Shown: positions 27,970 to 36,690, counted from the stretch's first letter. The stretch is DNA of 64,000 nt from Bryocella elongata (GCF_900108185.1 NZ_FNVA01000002.1:620001-684000), one strand, 5' to 3'. Made by a program: numbers and translations. The notes: generated from the sequence alone by a model not told the origin.

Positions 27970-29610
27970 TCACGACCAATGGCTCCGGTCGAGGGTCCTG
28001 TATTGAATGGCTTCGGCGAGGTGCTGGACGGTGATGGAAGGTGCGGCGGCCAGGTCGGCGACGGTGCGGGCGACCTTGAGGATGCGGTCGTGGGCTCGGG
28101 CGGAGAGCCCCTGGGAGACCATGGCGCGTTCCAGCAGGCGCTCGGCTTCGCTGGAGAGCTCGCAGAAGATTCTGATCTGCTGGGTCGACATCTGGGCGTT
28201 GGAGAAGACCTTTTGCCTGGGTGCGGTGCGGGAGGAGCCTCGACTGCGGGGATCGGAGGCCGGTGGGGGAGGCTGTCTGCCGGAATCCGGAGCGTTGGCG
28301 TGGAAGCGGGCGTGCTGGCGCTCGCGCGCGGCGAGGACGCGGGAACGGATCTCGGCGGAGCCTTCCTGGGCGGAGCCGCCGCGCAGCTCCTTATATTGCA
28401 CGGCTGGGACCTCGATATGGATATCGATGCGGTCGAGAAGAGGGCCGGAGACGCGGGAGATGTAGCGCTGGATGAGGGGCGCAGTGCAATGGCAGCGGCC
28501 GGAGGGATCTCCGCGGTAGCCGCAGGGGCAGGGGTTCATCGCCGCCGCAAGCATGAAGCGCGCCGGGAAGCTGAGCGACATGGAGGCGCGGGCGATGGTG
28601 ACCTGCCCGTCTTCGAGCGGCTGGCGCATGACCTCGAGGACGTTGCGGGGAAACTCGGGGAGCTCGTCGAGGAAGAGCAGGCCGTTGTGGGCGAGAGAGA
28701 CCTCGCCGGGGCGGGGGATGATGCCTCCGCCGATGAGGCCTGCGTCGGAGACGGTGTGGTGAGGCGCGCGAAAGGGGCGCTGTGTGACGAGGCCCGCATC
28801 CTTATCCAGCACGCCCGCGACAGAGTGGATCTTGGTGGTCTCGAGGGCTTCCTCGAAGGTGAGCGGAGCGAGGATGGAGGGCAGCCGCTTGGCGAGCATG
28901 GTCTTGCCGCTGCCGGGCGGGCCGATCATGAGGATGTTGTGGCCGCCAGCTGCGGCGACCTCGAGGGCACGTTTGGCCACGAGCTGTCCCCGGACGTCGC
29001 GGAAGTCGGGGAGCGCATGCTCGGAGCCCGCGAGAAGCTGTTTCGTGTCGACGCGCAGTGGCTTGGCGAACATGGACTGCTTGCCCGAGGCAAAGCCGTT
29101 GAGGAGCTCGCGGACCTCGAGCAGCGAGCGGACGGGGAAGACGTCGACTCCATCGACGACGGCGGCTTCGCGGGCGTTTGCGGCGGGCAGGATGACGTTG
29201 CGGATGCCGGCGGCTCGCGCGGCGATGGCGATTGGAAGCACGCCCTGGACCTCGCGGAGGGTGCCGTCGAGTCCGAGTTCGCCGACGAGGACGAAGTCGT
29301 GGACTTCCTTGATCGTCAGCGCGCCATAGGCGCCGAGGATGCCGATGGCGATGGGGAGATCGAAGCCCGAGCCTTCCTTCTTCAGGTCGGCGGGCGCGAG
29401 GTTGATGGTGATGCGGGTGGTGGGGAGATCGAAGCCGGAGTTGCGGATGGCGGAGCGGACACGGTCACGCGACTCGCGTACGGCGGCATCGGGCAGACCT
29501 ACGGTGGAGAACTCGTCCTTCTCGGTCTTGTATCCGGCGAAGTCGATCTCAACGTCGATGAGGTGCGCGTCGATCCCATAGACCGCGGCGCTGCGAGTCT
29601 TGAAGAGCAT
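27970..29610 (-). CDS. comM: YifB/ComM family magnesium-chelatase-like AAA+ ATPase
   Basis: A 546-residue protein of the YifB/ComM type. ComM is a hexameric helicase that promotes branch migration during natural transformation; its role elsewhere is less clear. The order is an N-terminal Lon-like fold ([26 protein letters not shown]... through [21 protein letters not shown]), the AAA+ core with P-loop GPPGSGKT (about 230-237), [23 protein letters not shown] and [18 protein letters not shown], and the C-terminal Mg_chelatase_C part ([19 protein letters not shown]). A Pro/Arg-rich insert (about 425-455) is longer than usual. The ATG at 29610 begins the conserved N-terminus. Confidence 0.93.
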   Translation of the reverse strand: MLFKTRSAAVYGIDAHLIDVEIDFAGYKTEKDEFSTVGLPDAAVRESRDRVRSAIRNSGFDLPTTRITINLAPADLKKEGSGFDLPIAIGILGAYGALTIKEVHDFVLVGELGLDGTLREVQGVLPIAIAARAAGIRNVILPAANAREAAVVDGVDVFPVRSLLEVRELLNGFASGKQSMFAKPLRVDTKQLLAGSEHALPDFRDVRGQLVAKRALEVAAAGGHNILMIGPPGSGKTMLAKRLPSILAPLTFEEALETTKIHSVAGVLDKDAGLVTQRPFRAPHHTVSDAGLIGGGIIPRPGEVSLAHNGLLFLDELPEFPRNVLEVMRQPLEDGQVTIARASMSLSFPARFMLAAAMNPCPCGYRGDPSGRCHCTAPLIQRYISRVSGPLLDRIDIHIEVPAVQYKELRGGSAQEGSAEIRSRVLAARERQHARFHANAPDSGRQPPPPASDPRSRGSSRTAPRQKVFSNAQMSTQQIRIFCELSSEAERLLERAMVSQGLSARAHDRILKVARTVADLAAAPSITVQHLAEAIQYRTLDRSHWS

Positions 29611-29869
29611 GATTTGAACCGGTACTCGGAGTAGGAAGCGGTTGCGGGTGAGTGTAGCACCCGGTACCGGCGGTGGAGGGAAGTTGTGGGCGACGGTCGT
29701 CGTGGGATGGGGTAGGCTGTGGGCTGAGAAAACAGCGGAAGGGCCGGTGAACCAAAGGAAGGCTGAGCCGCATCGAAGTCCCTGACCCGTTTGTGACGCA
29801 TGATGTTGAAGGGCAAGGCCGATTGCTGCTGCGGCAGCCGGACGAAAGAAGGTGGCGAAGGTGAACGAG

Positions 29870-30862
29870 ATGACGACGAGGAAGTACACCGGGCCCGTGG
29901 CGGAACTGCGGGGGAGCCTCGCATGGCGCCGCGTGCCGCGGCTGGGATTGGCGGGCGTTGCGGCGATGGCGCTGATGAGCGTGGCCGCGGGCGTAGCGCA
30001 GGGACAGGGCAAATCGAAGCCTGCAACGAGCAGTGCGGACGGGGCCGTGGTGGGCGAGGTGACTCGCACCAAGGCCGACGCTATCGCGCAGTCGTGGCAG
30101 CTGCTGTCCGACGCGGTGCATGACGACAAGCACGTGGATCTTCAGATCCAGGCGCTGGGTGCGCTGGGCACGCTGGGTACAAACTCCAAGGCGGCTGAGC
30201 TGATCACGGATGCTTTCTCGGCGAAGGATGTTGATACGCGAACCGCAGCGGTGCTGGCGGCCGGGCAGACAGGGAACCACGCGCTGGATGGGCACCTGCG
30301 CGAGGCGCTGAATGCTCCAGAGCCGCAGGTGGCGTTTGCCGCAGCGACGACGCTGTGGAAGATGGGCGACCACTCGGGAGAGGACCTGCTGCTGGCCGTT
30401 GTCGATGGAGACCGCAAGGCCTCGGCACCGCTGGTGGGTGGAAGCATGCACCAGGCGAGTCGCGAGATGCACAACCCTGCGTCGATGGCCAAGCTGGGTG
30501 CGGAGACGGGAGCTTCGCTGCTGCTGGGGCCGTTTGGTTTCGGCGTGACGGCGTATGAGTACATCAAGAAGAACGGCGGCGATACGGCGCGGGTGCAGGC
30601 GGTGGAAGACATCGCGCAGATACATCTGCCGGAGACGCGAGCCACGCTGGAGGCGGCGCTGGAAGACAAGGACCCGACGGTTCGTGCGGCGGCGGCCAAG
30701 GCGATGCGCAGCTATCACGATGAGAAGGCGCAGCACTCGCTGGCGCAGCTGTACTTCGATACGAAGAAGCCGGTGCAGTTCAGCGGAGCGGCGGCGTACC
30801 TGGTGAGTGCGGGTGCGGTCGCGATGCCCGCGCCGAGTCCTGCGGACCACACGGGCAACTGA
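29870..30862 (+). CDS. Membrane-anchored or exported HEAT-repeat protein
   Basis: A 330-residue protein with an N-terminal basic stretch and hydrophobic segment ([23 protein letters not shown]), probably a signal peptide or anchor. Then come several helical repeats of HEAT type, for example [60 protein letters not shown] and [39 protein letters not shown] arrays bind other proteins; no target is known. The ATG at 29870 is preferred because GAAGGTG lies just upstream, but GTG at 29852 is possible. A terminator follows at 30887-30910. Confidence 0.75.
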   Translation: MTTRKYTGPVAELRGSLAWRRVPRLGLAGVAAMALMSVAAGVAQGQGKSKPATSSADGAVVGEVTRTKADAIAQSWQLLSDAVHDDKHVDLQIQALGALGTLGTNSKAAELITDAFSAKDVDTRTAAVLAAGQTGNHALDGHLREALNAPEPQVAFAAATTLWKMGDHSGEDLLLAVVDGDRKASAPLVGGSMHQASREMHNPASMAKLGAETGASLLLGPFGFGVTAYEYIKKNGGDTARVQAVEDIAQIHLPETRATLEAALEDKDPTVRAAAAKAMRSYHDEKAQHSLAQLYFDTKKPVQFSGAAAYLVSAGAVAMPAPSPADHTGN

Positions 30863-30886
30863 GCGGGGAAGACTAAGGGGCGTCGA

Positions 30887-30910
30887 GGCGGGTCGGAGTA
30901 TCGGCCCGCC
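30887..30910 (+). terminator. Intrinsic terminator after the HEAT-repeat gene
   Basis: A 9-bp stem with one wobble (GGCGGGTCG 30887-30895, CGGCCCGCC 30902-30910), loop GAGTAT, followed by TTGTTGTGTTTGG. It separates the HEAT-repeat gene from sdaA. Confidence 0.7.
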
Positions 30911-30996
30911 TTGTTGTGTTTGGTTCGTCCGACCAACCGGTCTGAGGATGGGACGTGGAGCGCGCAGCGCCCTACAATGGAGCATCGGGCGGGTGC

Positions 30997-32490
30997 ATGC
31001 AGACAAGTCTCTTCGAACTCTTCAAGATTGGTATTGGACCTTCGAGCTCACACACGGTGGGACCCATGCGCGCGGCGCTGGCGTTCGTGCGCGAGCTTGC
31101 GCGTCGTGCAGAGTATGGCTCGAGGATCACGGTGGACTTGTATGGTTCTCTGGCGCTGACAGGCGTGGGACACGCGACGGATCGCGCCATCGTGATGGGG
31201 CTGCTGGAGGAGTCGCCGGACACGGTGGACCTCGATGGCATTGAGGCACGGATCGACGCGCTGAAGGAATCGAAGACGTTGACGTTGCTGGGCAAGCATG
31301 CGATCGCGTTTGATCCCGCGACGGACCTGCGCTTTCATCGCGACCGGATGTATCCGGATGGCGTGGAGACGCACCCCAACGGGATGCGCTTTGCGACGCT
31401 CGATGAGGCCGGAGCGGTTCTCTTCGAGCAGGTGTACTACTCCATCGGAGGCGGGTTCATTCTTACGGCTGAGGAGTTCGCGAACAAGGCCAGTGCTGCA
31501 GGGGATCGCGTAGTGCCGTATCGCTTCACGAGTGCAGCGCAGTTGCTGCAGCTTGGCGTCGAGCATGGCAAGACCATTGCGGAGATGGTGCTCGCGAACG
31601 AGGTCGCACTGCTGAGTGATGCGACGATCGCGCGCCGCATCGACCGCATCGTGTCGCCGTTTCGTCCGGGGAATGAAGCTCCGCCATCGCTGGAATCGAT
31701 GACCCCGGAGGAGCAGATTGAGGCTGCCGTGCTGACGTTGTGGCGGGCGATGGAGGACTCGATTGAGCGCGGCAAGCAGACGGAAGGCACACTGCCGGGT
31801 GGGCTGAATGTGCGGCGTCGTGCTCCGGGTTTGGCTCGCCGGCTAGCGAGGATGGATGAGGCGGGAGCGCATCGCGACCCGCTGGCTCCGCTGGATGATG
31901 TGACTCTGGCCGCGATGGCGGTGAACGAAGAGAACGCTGCGGGGGGGCGCGTGGTGACTGCACCGACGAATGGCGCGGCAGGTGTTGTGCCGGCGGTGGC
32001 GTACTACTTTCTGCGCCATGCTTCGCACGGACTGAGCGATATCGAGAAGGAACGCGGGTTGCTGCGATACTTCCTGGCCTCGGCTGCGATCGGCGTGCTC
32101 TATAAGGAGAACGCGAGCATCTCCGGTGCGGAGGTTGGCTGCCAGGGTGAAGTGGGTGTGGCGTGCTCGATGGCGGCGGGTGGTCTTGTTGCGGCGCTGG
32201 GTGGCGACAACGACGCAGTAGAGCATGCGGCTGAGATCGGCATGGAACATAACCTCGGGATGACGTGTGATCCGATTGCGGGGCTGGTGCAGATTCCGTG
32301 CATCGAGCGCAATGGCATGGGCGCGGTGAAGGCGGTCAATGCCTCGCGCCTGGCGATGAACGATCCGGGCGTGCACAAGATCTCGCTGGATCAGATCATC
32401 GATACGATGTACCGCACGGGGATGGATATGCAGTCGCGGTACAAGGAGACTAGCCTCGCGGGGCTGGCGCTGAACATCATCGAATGCTGA
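30997..32490 (+). CDS. sdaA: L-serine ammonia-lyase (iron-sulfur type)
   Basis: L-serine dehydratase converts L-serine to pyruvate and ammonia using a [4Fe-4S] cluster. The 497-residue single-chain protein has the beta domain start SLFELFKIGIGPSSSHTVGPMRAA and the alpha domain with APTNGAAGVVPAVAYYF, NASISGAEVGCQGEVGVACSMAA, and HNLGMTCDPIAGLVQIPCIERNGMGAVKAVNASRLA. The Cys residues of GCQGE, MTCDP and IPCIERN are the expected cluster ligands. The ATG at 30997 starts at the conserved N-terminus. The last 50 bp (32441-32490) are duplicated, in degenerate form, at 33153-33201. Confidence 0.96.
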   Translation: MQTSLFELFKIGIGPSSSHTVGPMRAALAFVRELARRAEYGSRITVDLYGSLALTGVGHATDRAIVMGLLEESPDTVDLDGIEARIDALKESKTLTLLGKHAIAFDPATDLRFHRDRMYPDGVETHPNGMRFATLDEAGAVLFEQVYYSIGGGFILTAEEFANKASAAGDRVVPYRFTSAAQLLQLGVEHGKTIAEMVLANEVALLSDATIARRIDRIVSPFRPGNEAPPSLESMTPEEQIEAAVLTLWRAMEDSIERGKQTEGTLPGGLNVRRRAPGLARRLARMDEAGAHRDPLAPLDDVTLAAMAVNEENAAGGRVVTAPTNGAAGVVPAVAYYFLRHASHGLSDIEKERGLLRYFLASAAIGVLYKENASISGAEVGCQGEVGVACSMAAGGLVAALGGDNDAVEHAAEIGMEHNLGMTCDPIAGLVQIPCIERNGMGAVKAVNASRLAMNDPGVHKISLDQIIDTMYRTGMDMQSRYKETSLAGLALNIIEC

Positions 32491-32550
32491 GGTTGTGACG
32501 AGGGGCGTGCATCTGCATTTTCATCCTGTCCCTGAATGGAGCGCTGGCCT

Positions 32551-32603
32551 AGCCGCCATGCGGATGACGCTCGTCATGGCTTCGCTATGCCTCAGTGGCG
32601 GCT
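32551..32603. promoter_or_regulatory. Candidate operator of the toxin-antitoxin operon
   Basis: A nested palindrome upstream of the antitoxin: outer arms AGCCGCCA (32551-32558) and TGGCGGCT (32596-32603), inner arms ATGACG (32564-32569) and CGTCAT (32572-32577). The antitoxin starts 36 bp downstream. Antitoxins of this kind usually repress their own operon through such sites. Confidence 0.4.
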
Positions 32604-32638
32604 TGACTCGGTAAACGAGGGGGGGCTAGTTTTTTCTT

Positions 32639-32866
32639 ATGTCGGTCGCCCTTACCCCCGAACAGGAACAACGACTGCAGCACCTGGCCGCTCAAACATC
32701 CCTCTCGCCTGACGAACTGGCGCAGAGGGGTGTTGACCGATTCCTCGATCAGGAAGAAGAGTTGCTCCTTGCGGTGAAGCGCGGAGATGAAGACATCGCG
32801 GCAGGCCGGACAGTTGAGCACGAGGTCGTTGTGGCTCGAATCGAGAACCTGCTTCACGGCCGATGA
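32639..32866 (+). CDS. Antitoxin of a type II toxin-antitoxin pair (ParD/RHH-like)
   Basis: A 75-residue acidic protein: MSVALTPEQEQRLQHLAAQTSLSPDELAQRGVDRFLDQEEELLLAVKRGDEDIAAGRTVEHEVVVARIENLLHGR. The N-terminal short strand followed by two helices fits a ribbon-helix-helix DNA-binding fold, and the acidic C-terminus fits a toxin-binding tail that commonly ends VxxxLENLL. Its stop overlaps the toxin start by 4 bp (ATGA), showing translational coupling. The pair would autoregulate from the palindrome at 32551-32603. Confidence 0.82.
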   Translation: MSVALTPEQEQRLQHLAAQTSLSPDELAQRGVDRFLDQEEELLLAVKRGDEDIAAGRTVEHEVVVARIENLLHGR

Positions 32867-33141
32867 GAATCGTCTGGACAGAGAGCGCGGCGGACGATCT
32901 TGCTTCGATTGTGGAACACATCTCTGAAGATAGTGTCGAGGCTGCAAGATCGGTGGCTCGGGCCATCTTTGCGGGCGTTCTGAACCTACGCCAGATGCCG
33001 CATGTTGGACGAAAACGATCCGCGGACAATTCGAGAGAACTTGTCTTTGCTCCGTGGCCCTATGTGGTCTTGTATGAGGTCTCCGGCGACCGGATCTACG
33101 TGAAGGCGATCCGACACACCTCACGCGACTGGTCCAGATAG
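32863..33141 (+). CDS. Toxin of a type II toxin-antitoxin pair (RelE/ParE superfamily)
   Basis: A 92-residue protein with the ParE/RelE pattern: IVWTESAADDLASIVEHISEDSVEAARSVARAIFAGVLNLRQMPHVGRKRSADNSRELVFAPWPYVVLYEVSGDRIYVKAIRHTSRDW. The A-x-x-D-L-x-x-I-x-x-Y/H start, R-x-L central segment, Y-V-V-L-Y-E-V strand and final I-R-H-T-S-R are typical of ParE. ParE toxins poison DNA gyrase, while RelE toxins cleave mRNA on the ribosome; I favour ParE from IRHTSR and PYVVLYEV. It is translationally coupled to the antitoxin and followed at once by the duplicated sdaA tail. Confidence 0.88.
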   Translation: MRIVWTESAADDLASIVEHISEDSVEAARSVARAIFAGVLNLRQMPHVGRKRSADNSRELVFAPWPYVVLYEVSGDRIYVKAIRHTSRDWSR

Positions 33142-33152
33142 GCTTCCACGCT

Positions 33153-33201
33153 ACAAGGAGACGAGCCTTGCGGGGCTTGACGCAACATCATCGAGTGCTG
33201 A
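33153..33201 (+). pseudogene. Degenerate duplicate of the sdaA 3' end
   Basis: ACAAGGAGACGAGCC... aligns to 32441-32490, with about 44 of 51 aligned positions identical including a one- or two-base gap that breaks the frame. It ends at the same TGCTGA. The copy flanks the toxin-antitoxin pair on the far side from sdaA. Confidence 0.85.
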
Positions 33202-33231
33202 GCGCGTCGAGGCTGTGATACCGTCTTTCGC

Positions 33232-33753
33232 ATGCGATGGCAGAGCCTGATCTTCGCCGCAGCGCTTCTCTGTGCGCGCATGGCCGTGGCACAGGGCAAT
33301 CGGGGGCCATCGACTGCGGCCGAGCGTGCGCGGGCTCTCGCTGCGATTGGGGATCTGGAGCAGCACCCTTTGGGCGACAAGGCGCAGGAGGAGCGGTCAT
33401 GGCTGCTTCGGTGGTTGACCGAGGTTCCTGATGTGCATGTGCTCACGTGCATCGTGGTGCCGGGCATGAGCAAAGGGAACAACCGTACGGGGTCGCTGAT
33501 CCTCTTCCAGATGATGGCGGGCGGAGCGCGCTATGCGATCGAGCACAAGGACGAGCCGGACAATCCTGTGGCCCAGTTTCAGGCTGGAGTGCGCAGCGGC
33601 CTGAGGGCGTACGAGATGGTAGTAGCGGCGAACCCGAGCAATCGGCAGGCCGGGATGGAAGAGGTTCTGCAGCTGAGCAAGGCAGGCGAACTGGACGCGT
33701 GGGTGGCGCAGCGAGTCGCGACGGTCTGCATGTCCGCCCCGAAGGGTCACTAG
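33232..33753 (+). CDS. Exported hypothetical protein (173 aa)
   Basis: A secreted protein: signal peptide MRWQSLIFAAALLCARMAVAQ, then a helical domain (STAAERARALAAIGDLEQHPLGDKAQEERSWLLRWLTEVPDVHVLTCIVVPGM, QAGVRSGLRAYEMVVAANPSNRQAGMEEVLQLSKAGELDAWVAQRV). It has two cysteines, one near the centre and one near the C-terminus. I recognise the general look of an acidobacterial exported protein but cannot name a family. Its stop overlaps the convergent methyltransferase stop by 4 bp (CTAG). Confidence 0.7.
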   Translation: MRWQSLIFAAALLCARMAVAQGNRGPSTAAERARALAAIGDLEQHPLGDKAQEERSWLLRWLTEVPDVHVLTCIVVPGMSKGNNRTGSLILFQMMAGGARYAIEHKDEPDNPVAQFQAGVRSGLRAYEMVVAANPSNRQAGMEEVLQLSKAGELDAWVAQRVATVCMSAPKGH

Positions 33754-34508
33754 AACCGGCCGACGTTGATCCAGTAGCGTGTCGCGAGGGTGATGCGGTC
33801 CTCGACCGCATAGCGTGAGAAGACGTCACGAAGGCGGCCTTCGAATTCGGGGAAGCGTGGATCCTCTGGTAACGGGGAGTGCGACAACGAGCGCATGAGA
33901 CCCAGGAGTTCAGGCCAGGTGAGGAGCATTGCGCCTTCGATCTGTTCCTGGCGATAGTCGCGGACGAGGAACTCCGGGAGCCTTGCGTACTTCGCGTAGG
34001 CGTCGCGTGTGCTGTTGCCGCTCGAGGTCATGGAACGGAGCAACGCCTCGATAGCGAGGTTGGCGTCGAGCGCATCATCGGCGCGTCCGAAGGCGACGCT
34101 GACGAACCAGCCATCGGTCCTGAGGATGCGGCGGGCTTCGGCCATTGCCTGGTCGACATCGAACCAATGGAAGGCGCGGCCGCAGCAGACGAGATCGATG
34201 CTGTGCGCGGCGATGGTGGTGGCTTCGGCGGTTCCATCGACGACCTGGAGAAGATGCTGACCGGGGTGAAGCAGGATGCAGGCCCGACGCATCTCGGCGT
34301 TGGGTTCGACGGCGAAGACCGAGTTGCCGTTGGCGAGGAAGATGTCGGCGAGCATGCCGGTGCCTGCACCGATGTCGGCGATGAGCCAATCCGGCGTGAG
34401 GTCGCACCATTCGCGAAGGCGTGGCAGCACGATCGATGCGTCGTAGCGCTCGCGATACTGGTCGTAGTCGGCGGCGCGACCAGTGAAGCGGCGGGTGTTG
34501 TCGAGCAT
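33750..34508 (-). CDS. Class I SAM-dependent methyltransferase
   Basis: A protein of about 252 residues with DNTRRFTGRAADYDQYRERYD at the N-terminus, motif I WLIADIGAGTGMLADIFLANG, VFAVEPNAEMRRAC, and IDLVCCGRAFHWFDVDQAMAEARRILRTDGWFVSVAFG. The FHWFD and EPNAEMR wording fits UbiE/Coq5-like small-molecule methyltransferases. The substrate is unknown. Start choice is difficult: four in-frame ATGs lie 15 bp apart (34508, 34523, 34538, 34553) in a tandem repeat. I take the innermost, at 34508, because it begins the conserved domain. It is divergent from the VOC gene. Confidence 0.85.
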   Translation of the reverse strand: MLDNTRRFTGRAADYDQYRERYDASIVLPRLREWCDLTPDWLIADIGAGTGMLADIFLANGNSVFAVEPNAEMRRACILLHPGQHLLQVVDGTAEATTIAAHSIDLVCCGRAFHWFDVDQAMAEARRILRTDGWFVSVAFGRADDALDANLAIEALLRSMTSSGNSTRDAYAKYARLPEFLVRDYRQEQIEGAMLLTWPELLGLMRSLSHSPLPEDPRFPEFEGRLRDVFSRYAVEDRITLATRYWINVGRF

Positions 34509-34557
34509 GGAAGTTTGACCCATGGAGGTTTGACGCATGGAAGTTTGACGCATGGAA
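34506..34557. repeat. 15-bp tandem repeat carrying successive ATG codons
   Basis: CATGGAAGTTTGACC, CATGGAGGTTTGACG, CATGGAAGTTTGACG and the start of a fourth copy. On the minus strand each unit supplies an in-frame ATG, encoding a repeated MRQTS/MGQTS if the longer form is translated. Confidence 0.9.
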
Positions 34558-34603
34558 GCGCAGCGACGCACGCGTTTCGGATGACTATGATGGATGGCGA
34601 ATC

Positions 34604-34984
34604 ATGATGACCTTCGATCACCTGGCGATCTTTGTTGTGGACGTGGAGCGCAGTGCGGCGTTCTATGAGCAGGTTTTCGGCTTTGCGCGAATCGCTGAAC
34701 CCTTCGAGGATGGGCTGCACATCTGGCTCGAGATCGGGCCTGGGAACTCACTGCATATTGTTGGAAATGCGGCGACCGCGAAGACGCAGGAGATCACGCA
34801 TCACATGGCGTTTCGCACGGACGATCTGCGCGGCTTCATGGAGCGCCTGGATGGGATGGGCGTGGTGTACCGCAACTTTCGAGGCGATGGGAAGGTTGGG
34901 CCGCGACGGGACGGAGTGCGACAGCTCTACTTCCAGGATCCAGACCAGTACTGGATCGAAGTGAACGACGGACCCAAGGCGTAG
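34604..34984 (+). CDS. VOC (glyoxalase/dioxygenase fold) protein
   Basis: A 126-residue protein with two beta-alpha-beta-beta-beta modules: FDHLAIFVVDVERSAAFYEQVFGFARIAEPFEDGLHIWLEIGPGNSLHIVG and THHMAFRTDDLRGFMERLDGMGVVYRNFRGDGKVGPRRDGVRQLYFQDPDQYWIEVND. The metal-ligand positions of the superfamily (His at residue 6, Glu at the end of the second module) are retained. Members include glyoxalase I, bleomycin-resistance proteins and extradiol dioxygenases; the substrate here is not evident. The gene lies between a methyltransferase (divergent) and a thiolase (convergent). Confidence 0.88.
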   Translation: MMTFDHLAIFVVDVERSAAFYEQVFGFARIAEPFEDGLHIWLEIGPGNSLHIVGNAATAKTQEITHHMAFRTDDLRGFMERLDGMGVVYRNFRGDGKVGPRRDGVRQLYFQDPDQYWIEVNDGPKA

Positions 34985-35006
34985 CTTCCGAAGGCAACGG
35001 AGAGAG

Positions 35007-36203
35007 TCAGCAGCGCTCGAGGGCCATGGCGACGGAGTTGCCGCCGCCGAGGCAAAGGGCTGCGATGCCTTTGCGTGCATCGCGGCGCTGCATCTCGTAG
35101 AGCAGTGTGACCAGGACGCGAGCGCCACTGGCTCCGATGGGATGACCGATCGCGACTGCGCCACCGTTGACGTTGACCCGAGTGAGATCCAGACCGAGTT
35201 CCTTCGTGACGCCAAGGGCCTGCACGCTGAAGGCCTCGTTGAGTTCGAAGAGATCGACTTCGTCGATGGCCCAGCCAGCGCGAGCGAGTACCTTCTGCAC
35301 ACCGGTGACGGGAGCCAGGAGCACCCACTTCGGCGCGACGCCGCTTGTGGCCTGTGCGCGGATCGTTGCAAGCGGCTGGAGGCCGAGCTCGCGTGCTTTG
35401 TCCACTGACATGAGGATGACGGCTGCGGCAGCGTCGTTCACGCCGGGGGAGTTGCCGGCGGTGACGGTGCCGTCATTTTTGAAGGCAGGCTTAAGGGAAG
35501 CGAGTGCCTCGAGGGATGCATCGTCCCGGATGCTCTCGTCGTGTTGCACGACGGTGGGATGGGCCCCGCGCTTTGTGGAGGGGATGGTGACGGGAACGAT
35601 CTCTGCGGCGAAGCGACCTGCAGCGCGAGCGGCGGCAGCTTTGCGATGTGAGGCGAGTGCGTACTCATCCTGTTGCTCGCGGGTGATGTTGAGTTTCTCG
35701 GCGACGAGCTCGGCGGTCATGCCCATGTGCCAATCATCGCAGGCGCACCACAGGCCATCATGAATCATGGAGTCGATGGCCTGGGCGTCTCCCATGCGTG
35801 CGCCTTTGCGCATGGATGGAAGAAGATAGGGCGCGTTGGACATGGACTCCATGCCGCCGGCGACGACGATTTCGCTGTCGCCCTGCGCGATGGCTTGCGC
35901 TGCGAGGCCAATGGCCTTGAGCCCGCTGCCGCAGACCATGTTGATGGTGAGAGCTTCCACCGTGTTGGCGAGACCACCACGTAGTGCAGCCTGTCGCGCG
36001 GGGTTTTGTCCGAGTCCGGCGGGAAGCACGCAGCCCATGATGCAGTTGTCCGGATCAGAAGAGTGGATGCGGGCACGTTCGACGGCGGCACGCACGGCGA
36101 TGGCACCCAGATCGATGGTGGTGAGCGAGCTGAGTGCGCCGAGAAATTTTCCGACCGGCGTTCGTGCGGCGCTCACGATGACGACGTCGCGTGATGAAGA
36201 CAT
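35007..36203 (-). CDS. Acetyl-CoA C-acyltransferase (thiolase)
   Basis: A 398-residue thiolase. It contains [20 protein letters not shown], the nucleophilic Cys of [42 protein letters not shown], the catalytic His of [24 protein letters not shown] and the second Cys of [15 protein letters not shown]. The last motif reads CLGGGNSVA instead of the common CIGGGMGIA. Biosynthetic acetoacetyl-CoA thiolases (PhaA/AtoB type) are of this length, and degradative FadA is also possible. No beta-oxidation or PHB genes are adjacent. The motif pattern favours acetyl-CoA C-acetyltransferase. Confidence 0.93.
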   Translation of the reverse strand: MSSSRDVVIVSAARTPVGKFLGALSSLTTIDLGAIAVRAAVERARIHSSDPDNCIMGCVLPAGLGQNPARQAALRGGLANTVEALTINMVCGSGLKAIGLAAQAIAQGDSEIVVAGGMESMSNAPYLLPSMRKGARMGDAQAIDSMIHDGLWCACDDWHMGMTAELVAEKLNITREQQDEYALASHRKAAAARAAGRFAAEIVPVTIPSTKRGAHPTVVQHDESIRDDASLEALASLKPAFKNDGTVTAGNSPGVNDAAAAVILMSVDKARELGLQPLATIRAQATSGVAPKWVLLAPVTGVQKVLARAGWAIDEVDLFELNEAFSVQALGVTKELGLDLTRVNVNGGAVAIGHPIGASGARVLVTLLYEMQRRDARKGIAALCLGGGNSVAMALERC

Positions 36204-36510
36204 GCGATGCGACTCCTCTACGATGCGAAGCCTTCAGCCTCGGCGCGACAAAGTATACGGCGCAGAGTGGAGCTCTAGCGAGTGGGTTCCGCTCTTGCGG
36301 GCTTGATGAAGAATCGCCAGTGTTTATGGGGTGATTTGCGCGCAGGGCAAAGCGAGTGCGTCGAGTGAAGAGCCTCTCGTTGCATCTTCATGCAGGAGGT
36401 CGAAGCTGACCGGTGTGATCGGCGACACACGTGACGCACGAAAGTTGCGCGCATGAGGAGGTGAACTCGAGTTCGAATGGATCACTTGCATCGCGACGTG
36501 CAACCGTTCC
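36204..36510. other. Gap without a recognised gene upstream of the thiolase gene
   Basis: No convincing frame is visible. An AGGAGGTGA word and a GAACTCGAGTTC palindrome lie near 36460-36476 and are followed by the strong terminator at 36511-36535, so a short plus-strand transcript may end there. A frame starting at 36477 runs through that terminator and is not credible. Confidence 0.5.
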
Positions 36511-36535
36511 TGCGTGCGTTCGCATGCATTTTTTT
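36511..36535 (+). terminator. Strong intrinsic terminator in the thiolase-rsmE gap
   Basis: A 7-bp stem with one wobble (TGCGTGC 36511-36517, GCATGCA 36522-36528), loop GTTC, then seven T residues (36529-36535) and CTT. No plus-strand gene is annotated upstream, so it may end a short untranslated transcript. Confidence 0.65.
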
Positions 36536-36536
36536 C

Positions 36537-36565
36537 TTGACTCTGTGTCGCGCTAAATCTATACC
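36537..36565 (+). promoter_or_regulatory. Sigma-70-type promoter
   Basis: TTGACT (36537-36542), a 17-bp spacer and TATACC (36560-36565). The -35 box directly follows the T-run of the preceding terminator. Expected transcription start is near 36572. Confidence 0.6.
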
Positions 36566-36571
36566 TTCGTT

Positions 36572-36690
36572 AGTTGCATCACTGCTCGTGATCGCGACAT
36601 GGGAGCGCAGGCAAACGCAACCAAGGCAAGGCAACCAAAAAAGGCAACACACTCGGGGACGCCATAGGCGTCCCCGAGGTGTTTAAGAAA
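36572..36690 (+). ncRNA. Candidate small RNA or rsmE leader
   Basis: Between the promoter at 36537-36565 and the hairpin at 36652-36678 lies about 110 bp that has no coding frame. The region contains an A-rich, GGCAA-repeated stretch (CAACCAAGGCAAGGCAACC, AAAAAAGGCAACA), typical of an unpaired sRNA segment. If transcription continues, it would be the 5' leader of rsmE at 36797. Confidence 0.35.
36652..36678. terminator. 12-bp perfect hairpin, probable terminator
   Basis: CTCGGGGACGCC (36652-36663) and GGCGTCCCCGAG (36667-36678) with loop ATA. On the plus strand it is followed by GTGTTTAAG; on the minus strand by a TTGCCTTTTTTGG run. It could terminate either way. Confidence 0.55.

Noticed and set aside
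27451-29634. Long plus-strand open frame (727 codons) over comM
   Set aside because: Antisense to comM, with Gly/Asp/Val-rich composition and no family motif. A typical shadow of a GC-rich gene.
36477-36686. 69-codon frame in the thiolase-rsmE gap
   Set aside because: It reads through a strong terminator and a promoter, has no family character and a basic low-complexity C-terminus.
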